Assembly: GCA_943736015.1 (NCBI GenBank)
Contig: OX031072.1
Coordinates: forward strand, 18,503,501 to 18,567,500
Direction of reading: 5' to 3'
DNA from: Tridacna crocea
Taxonomy: Eukaryota > Mollusca > Bivalvia > Cardiida > Cardiidae
DNA length: 64,000 nt
Shown here piece by piece: positions 46,100-55,315 of this stretch (the stretch's first letter is position 1; every line of letters starts with the position of its first letter). The translations under genes were made by a program, and so were the position numbers. The notes beneath the pieces were generated by a model. It worked only from the letters and a program-made list of their open reading frames with translations, was not told where the DNA came from and made no database searches.

Positions 46100-47340
46100 A
46101 GGGCGTCCGGAAAGTAAGGTAACATTTTTGTAAAATGATTTAACCCTTTACCTGATGTGCCAATTTGAGGCTCTTCCATTTCAGCAGCAAATAAAGATAT
46201 GATGTCAAAAATATGGACAATTGAGGATACAAATATCTGATTGAGTGGAAAACATTGTGGGAAAAGGAGAAATTGCTCGTTACGAGCAATTTCTCCTTTT
46301 CCCACAATGTTTTCAAAAGCTGTCTGTTGTTGATACATCAAAATGAGTATCTATGGACTAAAGGGTTAAAGACTTTACATCTGCAGTAAAGAGATAGAAA
46401 CATAACATTATGTAAAGGAAACTTGCAGGTTTTTTGTGTGACAGTTTCACCGAATATTTAATACATCAAACACATTTCAATGCAGATTTTAAATCAGAAG
46501 TACATATTTTGTCTGGCGTCATTTTTAGTAATTTCTGACGATGTCGATGTGGCGGTCTTTCATTCTCTTTCCATGCCCAACATGCACGATGAAATTGTGA
46601 ACCACTTCAGATCACATTTCATTATCAATCATTAGGACCTTGCGTTTAATATTCTTTAGAAACATCTCTGGACTATCTGGCGAAGGACTGTAGACTTTTT
46701 TTCAGCAAATAACACCAATTTAAGAAGATGTCAAGCTGGCTGACGCACACCGCACGCAGGCCTGCTTTGATATTCCATAATCTTTCTCCTACGAATATCG
46801 TCTTGATACTATCATCGAATTTATCGTAAGAAAATTCCATTTCAGTATTCGATGTAGTGCCGTACAATCATCCTTTATGAACGACGTGTTTTGCAATGTA
46901 GGGTGCTTTTTTTCAAGCGCGGGAGCAAACTTGTCCGTCAAAAGCAATAGCACGTGCGTGGAATTAAATGTGTCGTTAAAGACATGCGGCCCAATATAAC
47001 CATGACTTTGTATTGCACTCCATACCGCTAGTTTTTCACTTTAGTCTTTCTATGAAACAACGTGGTCGTTCATGTGCCCAAAACAGCATATTTTTTTTTA
47101 AAAACGCGTCCTGGCAACTGGAAGTGGGAGCATATCATTAATTTCTGAAATGACGCCAATGACAAAAAGGTACTTCTGACTAAATATCTGATTAAAAGTT
47201 TGTAATGTAATGAAAACTGCATTAAACTTTCACTAAAGAGACTCACACATTTTGTGTACATGCGTATATATTGTAACTCTTCATCTCAAATTCAAAGCCA
47301 TATTGTAAAGGTATAAAACTGTTACCTTACTAAGGAAAAC
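46100..47340 (-). mobile_element. mariner-type transposon, degraded, TA-flanked
   Basis: Terminal repeats: AGGGCGTCCGGAAAGTAAGG at the left, complement of GTTTTCCTTAGTAAGGTAAC at the right, each next to TA (46098-46099 and 47341-47342). The reverse strand holds a decayed DDE transposase: words such as HGYIGPHVFNDTFNSTHVLL (about 47010-46950) and SFIKDDCTALHRILKWNFL align with the second-Asp region of mariner-type enzymes. Stops and frame breaks make it inactive. A 222-bp TTAA MITE sits inside near the left end. Confidence 0.7.
46144..46365. mobile_element. TTAA hairpin MITE, complete, perfect hairpin
   Basis: 222 bp between exact TTAA copies (46140-46143, 46366-46369), inserted in the mariner-type element. 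Terminal CCCTTTA and TAAAGGG. Central arms of 32 bases are perfectly matched around one base, and the core reads AAATTGCTCG instead of the family AAAATGCTGG, changed on both arms. Confidence 0.9.
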
Positions 47341-47342
47341 TA

Positions 47343-47519
47343 TGGCTGATCATAGCTTAATGAATTGCACCTGGTAGCATTTTATTAAGAAAAAAATTAT
47401 CTGATTTTGAAATTCAATGTAACGGTTGTCGTTTTGAAAAGTAGTCCGGTTCTGTACCCAAAATGCCAAAATTAGATAGGTGTTTATTTGTAGAATGTCA
47501 TGTACTGGGAGATGTATGG
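47343..47519. repeat. dispersed repeat matching 14408-14580
   Basis: CTGATCATAGCTTAATGAAT, AACGGTTGTCG and AAAAGTAGTCCGGTTCTG follow the order at 14408-14530. Lies immediately beyond the mariner-type element. Confidence 0.6.
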
Positions 47520-47610
47520 GATAGAAAACGAATGCCGCGGTATATGGGAAATATACACGAGCGTTAGCGAGTGTATATTTCCCGTATATCACAGCACGAG
47601 ATTTTCTATC
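47520..47610. repeat. imperfect palindrome
   Basis: GATAGAAAACGAATGC/GCACGAGATTTTCTATC outer arms and TATATGGGAAATATACAC/GTGTATATTTCCCGTATA inner arms around GAGCGTTAGCGAG. Probably a small MITE. Confidence 0.75.
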
Positions 47611-48789
47611 TTACTTAGACCACGTGACTATTTATTCATGCTTTTTATGTCATATGTTCATATTCATAGTAGATAAAAAACTTGTTACAAAATTGAGTCG
47701 TTGTAATAGTTAAAATGAAAGTTTTGCATCTACATGTAGTTCAAAAGAGGCATAAGTAAGGTACTAATTTATATCAAAATGCTAAATTATTCATTATGAT
47801 TTTAATGAAAGTTAACCTATTTGTGGACTGTAAAGATCAAAATTGTGTTTGTCGGCAAAATTTTGAAAATGTTGTGCTTCGATTGATGTAGATTGTCAAA
47901 GAACTTACTATGTGTCTTTTGTAATAAGACTGTACTAGTCTATTTTATTACGAAACACATGGAATGTTCTTGAGCAATATTGTTCAGTTTTCTTTTGCAA
48001 TTATGTTCAATACGTAAATTTCGAGCAATTTTTGTAAGCAATGTCAAGGCCGTACATGAAAAACTTGTAAACTTTGTACATAGTGCCATTGAGCTTAACC
48101 TGTAGGCTGCTAAACGCGACTCAAGGACCTTTAGTGGACAATGTAGATACAGATGAGAAAGCTTAGAATGTGTACAATCTGATCATGCATGTACACTTTC
48201 CGATAAGGCGATATTTTCCCCTAAATATCTTTGAAATATCCAAATCTGGGCTTTTATTATTGGCTTGAAGGTTTCATTTCACTTATTAAGCAGGTTAAGG
48301 GTTAGTAAACATTACTAAACCAACCTATTCATATGTAGGTGCACTGACACGTTAAACGCGCATGCAAACTAAAGAGCAAACTAAAGATCTATCGAATTTG
48401 TTGTAATTTCTTAGCGAAAACAAGTGTTTTCTCAGATTGATGTTTTAGAAAAATGGTTGTAAAGGCAATGGCATGTTTTAAAGCCAAAATGTGAACATTA
48501 CACTTTTAACCAGACTGGAGCCTTATTTTTCTACCGCCTAAAGCACACTCCATTCGAGAGGTTGCTGTAGTTAATCGCATTTTGAGGGCAATACTGTGTT
48601 AATTGATTGTACATCGTACAGACTTAGAATAGTATTGCACTCACACATGAAAATGTTATACCCAGTTCAAATCATACTTCAAAATTGGGTACATTTTGCC
48701 CCGACTCGACATTACAAACAAAAATTGTCGGAATTCACGTGCGGGATATACTAGCATAGATATACAACTGTGGGAGTTGTATCTTCGAT
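47611..48789. other. no recognised gene
   Basis: AT-rich. A scrap of the second TTAA MITE family is seen at about 48105-48215 (GACAATGTAGATACAGATG, GTACACTTTCCGATAAGG). No coding. Confidence 0.4.
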
Positions 48790-48798
48790 ATATACAAC

Positions 48799-49057
48799 CA
48801 TCCTCGGATACCCCAGGGTCTCCCTATTTGCTACGCTACATCGACCCCTGGGACAATTAATTGAATTTCCCTCGCTTTACCGCTGGCCGAATGCTGGCTT
48901 TTCATTGGTTCCATCATCATTTTGTGATGGGCGAGTGAACTGTACGCTATGACGTTTCGTATCGATTTTCGGCGGCTGATTCAAAGTTTTATTAGTCAAT
49001 TGTCCCAGGGGTCGATGTAGCGTAGCAAATAGGGAGACCCCGGGGTATCCGAGGATG
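48799..49057. mobile_element. Mutator-like non-autonomous element with 9-bp target duplication
   Basis: 259 bp with inverted ends of about 60 bases starting CATCCTCGGATACCCC, matched almost perfectly (CCCCAGGG against CCCCGGGG). Flanked by ATATACAAC direct repeats at 48790-48798 and 49058-49066. Long ends plus a 9-bp duplication are the Mutator pattern. The interior has no coding potential. Confidence 0.85.
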
Positions 49058-49334
49058 ATATACAACGGAAATACTGAACGCTGATTGGTCAAGTCCCTAC
49101 AAACGTGGTCTAAAAAGGTTTTGACACTACAATTTGCTTACCTGACGAAGGAATGGTTCGTTTTAGATTGACAACAAACGATAATATCGTGTAATGATAT
49201 TAATTCATTTTTAAAAATAATCTTTTCTTTCCGCTTTAATGACAATCATCGAGCAAAACTAGAAATTATATGGCGCAGGCTATTCAGTACGTTTGTCTTC
49301 TTTGCGGCTAACATCGGTAGACCCCGCCATTTTT

Positions 49335-49803
49335 AGCTCCACTGGCCGAAGGACAGCGAGCTATTGTCCTGGCGTTGTGTCCGTCGTGCGTTCGTCCGTG
49401 CGTGCGTCCGTAAACTTTTTATTTAAAAAACTTCTCCTCAGAAACTATTGACTGGATTTTTACCAAATTTCACAGGAATGTTCCTTAGGTGGTCCTCTTT
49501 CAAATTCCTTCAAATAATTGTGTTCCATGAATAATTCTGGTTGCCATGGCAACCAAAGTCAAAAACTTTTAAAAATCTTCTCCTCCCAAACCGCTAATTG
49601 GATAGCATTATTTTTTGCAGGAATGTTCCTTACATAGAGGTCTACAGAATTCCTTAAAAAAAAAAGATACATCAAAAAAACTTGCCTTTTATGGGAGACT
49701 CATTTTCCTTATATGGTATAAAGTAAAATCTTTGAAAATTTTCTTCTCTCAAACTATTTGTTTTGATTTCATTGTTTTATTGCAGGTTAGTTCCTAGGGT
49801 GGT
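49335..49803 (-). mobile_element. tandem-array composite element D, reverse orientation
   Basis: Starts TAGCTCCACTGGCCGAAGG and TCCGTCGTGCGTTCGTCCG. Two or so units with TTCACAGGAATGTTCCTTAG and GGTTGCCATGGCAACC, related to the ends of A and B (GGTTGCCATAGCACC). Ends against a TTAA MITE. Confidence 0.6.
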
Positions 49804-49806
49804 AAG

Positions 49807-50024
49807 TCTTTACCATACAATCCTGACTTTTAACGACCCTAAAGAAGTCTTTGGAAAACACTCTTGGAAAAGGAGAAAATGCTGGTAATCAGCATTTTCT
49901 CCTTTTCCCTCAGTGTTTTCTACTCTATCAAAGAGAGAAATCATCATTTCATCAATGTTTAATTTGTTGTCTGCAAATGCTTTCAGTTTGGTCACATCCC
50001 AAATTTTGTTGTTTGGTAAAAGAG
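49807..50024. mobile_element. TTAA hairpin MITE
   Basis: Starts TCTTTACCATACAATCCTG and ends GTTTGGTAAAAGAG with TTAA at 50025-50028; left TTAA mutated. Hairpin arms GGAGAAAATGCTGG and complement. Confidence 0.8.
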
Positions 50025-50287
50025 TTAAAGATGCATTGCTTTACATAATCTATAATCCTTTTCATATAAAACAAGAGAACCTCTGCACTTTTATTAGTTC
50101 TGGTAAAGGTTTGTTGACCTACTGGTGACCTAGTACAAAGAGGGACAGGGCTTTACTGTTGTGAAAAGGCATTTTGTTATCCAATCAAACTGAACCTGCA
50201 ACTTCAATAAAACAATTGCCACAATACATATTTTCTATATTTTGATGTTTCCCCACCCAAAATGGTTTGTAACAAGACCCTTTTTAA

Positions 50288-50504
50288 CCCATTACCACAC
50301 AGTCCCTACTTTTGACGTCCCTGACAAAGAAGACTAGAAAACATTGTGGGAAAAGGAGAAAAATGCTGGTAACCAGCATTTTCTCCTATTCCTACAATGT
50401 TATCTACCCTTCACAAAACTTTCAAATTTTCAGTCACTTTTATTTTTTCATCTGCAAATGCTTTCCATTTGGACAACCCTAAAATGTTGTCATTTGGTAA
50501 TGAG
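50288..50504. mobile_element. TTAA hairpin MITE, complete
   Basis: 217 bp between TTAA copies (50284-50287, 50505-50508). Ends CCCATTACCACACAG and CATTTGGTAATGAG. Hairpin slightly decayed. Confidence 0.85.
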
Positions 50505-50549
50505 TTAACTATAACCAGAAGACAAATTTTTTATAACTGGTCATAATTG

Positions 50550-50735
50550 AAATATGTTGCAGACAACATGATAAATCTTCAAATTAGTAAAACTTGTATC
50601 AAAAAGAGTAGAAATTATTGTGTAAAACTAAGAAATTGCAGGTTACTATTATTTCCTTCTTTTCTCACAATGTTTTTCATAGCTTTTTTTCTTTAGTGAC
50701 TTAAAATGCAGGATTGAATGGTAATTGTTAAAAAC
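50550..50735. mobile_element. TTAA hairpin MITE, old
   Basis: GTAGAAATTATTGTG, GCAGGTTACTATTATTTCC and CACAATGTTTTTCATAGC keep the order, with weak arms and no clear TTAA. Confidence 0.5.
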
Positions 50736-50890
50736 TTCTCTTCACCGTTACAGAAAAATCAGGCCTGTGGAACGATACAGGCGCTCAAGCGCCTCTAGTT
50801 TATGTTTTGTTGAAAGTATAGTCATGAATACGGGGCTCCTAAAAGGGAAACTGCTTTTACCTGGATTTTGCCAACTGGTATACATTATTA

Positions 50891-51034
50891 GTTGTACGGT
50901 CAGGTGGCAGGGGACTTGGAAACTTGTTCACGGCTGTGGTTAATCATGTCGCCCCGAGCCGAAGGCGAGGTGGCGACATGATTCACCACAGCCGTGAACA
51001 AGTTTCCAAGTCCCCTGCCACCTGACCGTACAAC
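50891..51034. mobile_element. GTTGTACGG hairpin element, best copy
   Basis: Arms of 63 bases (50891-50953, 50972-51034) differ at one position. The core is GCCCCGAGCCGAAGGCGA. No coding. A CTGCAAAG-end element begins seven bases later. Confidence 0.85.
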
Positions 51035-51040
51035 GAATTT

Positions 51041-51382
51041 ATTATACTGCAAAGTTTTACCCTTTCAAAGCGCGTTAAGCGAAATTTTCCTGTTTTATAA
51101 TTTCACGAATCGAGTATGCTAACAAAATAGAAATTCCCTTCTGTGTGCCCCAATTCAATGAAAACTGACGTCACTGGAATCTGACGTCACTAAAACGTGC
51201 AGTTTGGTGAATAAATGTGCAGTTTGATGATCGATCGGCGCCGCCATTTTGGATGATGTATTGCACGTGTAGTGAAGTTTACGGGGCACTCAAAAGGGAA
51301 ACTGGTTTTTGCCAGGGAACATGATATTATGTTCCCGGCATGTTTACCAATCAGATCGCGAGAAATTTCTTTGCAGTATAAT
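51041..51382 (+). mobile_element. CTGCAAAG-end MITE, best copy
   Basis: 342 bp with ends ATTATACTGCAAAG and CTTTGCAGTATAAT. Contains two CTGACGTCACT/TGACGTCACT words (CRE-type palindromes) near 51166-51190, GCCGCCATTTTGGATG, and ACCAATCAGATCGCGAG near the right end. A second scrap of the same right end follows at 51396-51444. Confidence 0.85.
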
Positions 51383-51534
51383 AAGACTGTATGTGCGAGG
51401 CATATCATCCAATCAGATGATAAGAATTTCTTTGCAGTATAATGAAGATTCCTCGACTGAGCTAACAGCACTACTCTTTCTGTTTATTTATTTGTTTATT
51501 TATTTTTCTCTTGTGTCGTCTTTGCATAGTTTAA

Positions 51535-51895
51535 ACCTTTTACCACATAATCCTGAGTATTAACGACCCAAAAACAAAGTGCTTTTGGAAACATTTTTGG
51601 AAAAGTAGAAAAGCCTAGTATCCAGCATTTTGTCCTTTTCCCGCGAAGTTTTCTACACCCGAAGAGACAAATTTAACCATTGGAACTCAATCAAAGATGT
51701 CGTCTGGAAATACTTTCAATTTGAACAGATCCTGCATGGTCACATTCATATGGAGACTCAGAGGCTCTAAGAAAACATTGTGGGGAAAGGAGAAAATGCT
51801 GGTAAGCAGCATACTATCTAGCATACTACCGTCATTTGAGACAGATGTTAAATGTTGTCAGCAAATGTTCTTTAGTTTAACCAAATTTATATAAC
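51535..51895. mobile_element. two decayed TTAA hairpin MITE pieces
   Basis: 51535-51735 begins CCTTTTACCACATAATCCTG and carries a poor hairpin. 51768-51895 has AAAACATTGTGGGGAAAGG and AAATGCTGGTAAGCAGCAT, then GTCAGCAAATGTTCTTTAG, with deletions. Confidence 0.6.
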
Positions 51896-52169
51896 ATCGA
51901 TTGAGAAACAAGTTCTTACTACTTATAGTAATCTCTCTCGATTCTGCTCCCTGGGAACTACACCAGCACTCGCATCGAATGCTCTTTATAAGGACGTATG
52001 GTGAAAATTTACATACCGGTGATAAACGAACAGAAGAAAGACAGTTATATTACCAACACCTTTAATAACTAACTACAAAGCAAATATAAAACTGTCAACT
52101 TTACATGCAATTGTTTAGCCATGCTTTGTGAAAAAGGAACTTAATGCGTCTGCAAAAAATATCCACCCG

Positions 52170-52367
52170 GGGCCCGTATTCACCAACCATTCTTGAGAAT
52201 ATTCTTAGTCTTATTCTCCAGGTTTTTCTACATTTGTAAGTAACACAGCTTCTGATTGGCTAAACCATTCGGTTTAGCCAATCAAAAGTTGTGTTACTTA
52301 CAAATGTAGAAAATTCTGGAGAATAAGACAATGAACGTTCTTAAGAACGGTTGGTGAATACGGGCCC
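52170..52367. mobile_element. foldback MITE, GGGCCCGTATTCACC ends
   Basis: 198-bp near-complete palindrome. Ends GGGCCCGTATTCACCAACC and exact complement; centre TTGGCTAAACC/GGTTTAGCCAA. Arms carry GTTACTTACAAATGTAGAAA. Related copy at 20262-20455. Confidence 0.85.
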
Positions 52368-53532
52368 AGGTCACCCTTCGCACACCGCGCTGGCTGAGGT
52401 TGGTCGGAACTTTTTGCCATCTGTCAAATTTCTGCATGTCAAAGTGGTAGTCTATCTCACAATTAATGTGGTTGTTAGACATACAAGTTATAGAATTTAT
52501 GATTCCATAGTTACGCGATGACTTGCTTGTTTCATGCATCACGGTGATGCATCAATCCCCTTTTTGTCAGAGCATGGCCAAATTAGTTAACACCTAGGAA
52601 AAACTGGATCAGTGCATTGGTTTTTCCTGGCAGTGTAGAGGAATATTAGATGGTTATCAAACATGCAGTCTGATCACTTTACTATACTGTCCAATTTATT
52701 AGATGTCTCTGCCAAGTATTGCATAATTGGAGAGGTCAGCAGGCCTCTCCAAGAGAGGTGAGTTTAAAAGGCAGACTGCCACAGAATTAACTGTCTAAAC
52801 CCATATTTATTGTGACCACAGTCTGTTTTGCCTTGGTTTTGTAAATAAATCGAAATAAAAAAAGAAACAGGAAATAGACGTTGTTTATCATTATATGACG
52901 AATTTCAGAAAAGATTTGTCATATAAATTTACCGTGGCTGCAAACGAACTCTCAAAAATGTAATATTTCATTAAGCAAACAAACCTAAGGAGAAGAAAAA
53001 TAAGATGTATTTCGTTAAAAAAAAGAGTAAGAAGACTGCAGGACAATATCATGCGACTTGAAAAAGTGGCAAGAGGGTCAAATAACCGTCATGTTAAGCA
53101 CATGAGGTTTCTATGCGGCGACTTTTTTACTTGTTTGCTTACATATACCAAGATATATTGAAATTAAAAGCCAATAAACTATTTGAAAACATTGATGCTG
53201 ACCTCTCCTAGTTTCTTTAGTACAGAAGACAACTTGTTCAGTCTGTTCTGTTATAGGCTACAGGAAATGACTCGGTAGGGCGGAGCTAAGTTGCAGTTTA
53301 CTGCAAATTAGATCAAGGTAAAATAGATATTGGGCGATTGAACAACATGCAGAAGCACTTTTATTTTTTCACAATGTTTTCAGAGAGTAAAAGAGTATGC
53401 TGTTCGCGTGTCCATAATGAAAAGGATCGATAAGTGCTGTTACGATGTATGTGTTCATGTGGTTTTGGCAAAATTCTGAACTGGCTCGAGGCCACTAAAA
53501 TGAAACATAAACTACTCGACTTATGTTAAAGG
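52368..53532. other. no recognised gene
   Basis: AT-rich. AGAGGTCAGCAGGCCTCTCC near 52730-52750 and CTGACCTCTCCTAG near 53200 are minor repeats. No coding. Confidence 0.4.
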
Positions 53533-53536
53533 TTAA

Positions 53537-54750
53537 GCTATGGTCACATTTACGGTCAATCCACGTAGTTGTCCGTACTTAATTTCAAACATAGTCCGCC
53601 GTACTGCTACCACAGTCACCTACGTTGAAGTAGGTTCAAAGTAGATTCAAACTTGGCGATGCAGAAAGTCTAAGTTAACTGTTAACTACATTCAACTCCG
53701 TGCTAAGTGGCTAGGGCTAACTAGGGTTTTATTACGTCTAACTTCACTACGCTAAACTACGCATAAACTACCTTCTAAGTACGCACAACTATGGTAAATC
53801 AAGGTCAGCTGTGTAAAGCTACGGTAAAACGTTGTGTTTGTGTTGGTCAGTACGGGTATAGGCTGCAGTCATTGTACGTTTAACTACTGTCACATCCAAA
53901 CCTGAGTCAAATTACAATTATAATTCATTTAATTGTGATAGATTATAGCCTTTCTGTTATTTTATGGTAATTGGTAATTGATGTGCAAAAGATCTACTTC
54001 GTTCTTTAATTATTTACCAAACTAACAAAATTTAGAATCTAACAAACTAAAAGTATATGCAGATGATTCATGTGCATGTAATGGAGCTCCGAATGAAAAT
54101 TTCTCTTTGATAAAGTTGAAAACATTGAAAGGAAAGAGGAAATGCCTGTAATCAGCATTTTCTCCTTACCTTGCAATTTTCTCTGAGGCTTTATCTTTCA
54201 GGATCATTAAAGTTTGAGCTTGTGTGGTACATAGCAGGTTAAAATTTCATACTCTGTTTATAAGTGTAATGCCAAATGATAAAAACAGAGAGAAAAAATA
54301 TGTATTTGATGCATTATTTTTATAGAAAGCAGTAATTATAATCATAGTTTAATTGAAACATTTTATTCTGATTGTAATTTATTAATTATTATGAAATATA
54401 ATTGAATCCAAGTCTGGTCACATTTTATGTGTAGTTGACCATATTAGGAAATTACCGTAGTTGACCGTAGTTGAACGTATTTTACACGCTACGATTGAGT
54501 AAGGTCTATTACAGTTAACTACGTCTAAACAACGGTCACAGTACGGTCTCAACAACGTAGTTAACCATAACGAGTTTTTGAACATGTTCGAAAATTTAGC
54601 GCTTAGTACGGCAAACCGTAACTACGTTCATTACTACGTTTAACTACGGTTCCCTACGTGTAACTACGTTCAACTACGTTCGATACTTTTAACTACGGCC
54701 ATCTACAGTCATTCCCCATTACGGTCAAGTTCGAAAGGTGTGACCATAGC
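53537..54750. mobile_element. TTAA-flanked element made of ACGTAGTT-type words
   Basis: Ends GCTATGGTCACA and TGTGACCATAGC, each bordered by TTAA (53533-53536, 54751-54754). Both sides are packed with short degenerate words such as AACTACGTTCAACTACG and complements, resembling repeated subterminal binding sites. No open frame. A TTAA MITE is nested at 54010-54238. Confidence 0.75.
54010..54238. mobile_element. TTAA hairpin MITE nested in the ACGT-word element
   Basis: 229 bp between TTAA at 54006-54009 and 54239-54242. GTTGAAAACATTGAAAGG and AATCAGCATTTTCTCC mark the hairpin, with arms diverged. Confidence 0.75.
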
Positions 54751-54754
54751 TTAA

Positions 54755-55122
54755 ATATTCAAGCGCAGTTTGGCGTACTGCTTCTACGGTCAAAGTCTAC
54801 GTTGAAGTACGTTCAAAGAAGGTTCAAGCTTGGCGATATATAAAGTCTAAGTACGTTGAACTACGTGTAAGTACGGTTAACTACGTTCAAACTACGGCCA
54901 CAGTACGGTTACAACGACGTAGTTAACCTTAACAAATTTTTGAACATGTTCGAAAATTTTGCGCTCAGTACGAGCACACCGTAAGTTCAAACTATGTTTA
55001 TTACAACGTTGAACTACGGTAAACTACGTCTAATTACGTTCAGCTACGTTCGTTAAGTTTAACTACGGCCATCTACGGTCATTTCTCACTACGGTCAACT
55101 ACATAAGGTGTAACTATAGCTT
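54755..55122. mobile_element. truncated second copy of the ACGT-word element
   Basis: GTTGAAGTACGTTCAAAG and TTGGCGATATATAAAGTCTAAG match 53620-53680. The right end AAGGTGTAACTATAGCTT matches the family end; the left end is absent. Abuts the first copy. Confidence 0.7.
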
Positions 55123-55315
55123 TAGCAACGGCCTACCAAGGTAAATTCTTACAGACAAAAACTGAACAAGTCTATTTATAGTAGAAAAAGATGTTGAGAT
55201 AAACCACGTAAAGTAAAACTAACCTTTAAGCGGCTAAGCCCTTCTGAGTAAACTTTTGTGGACAGTGCAGGATAAGATCAGACGCTTTAAAACATGCAGT
55301 CTGCTTTTGGATCTA

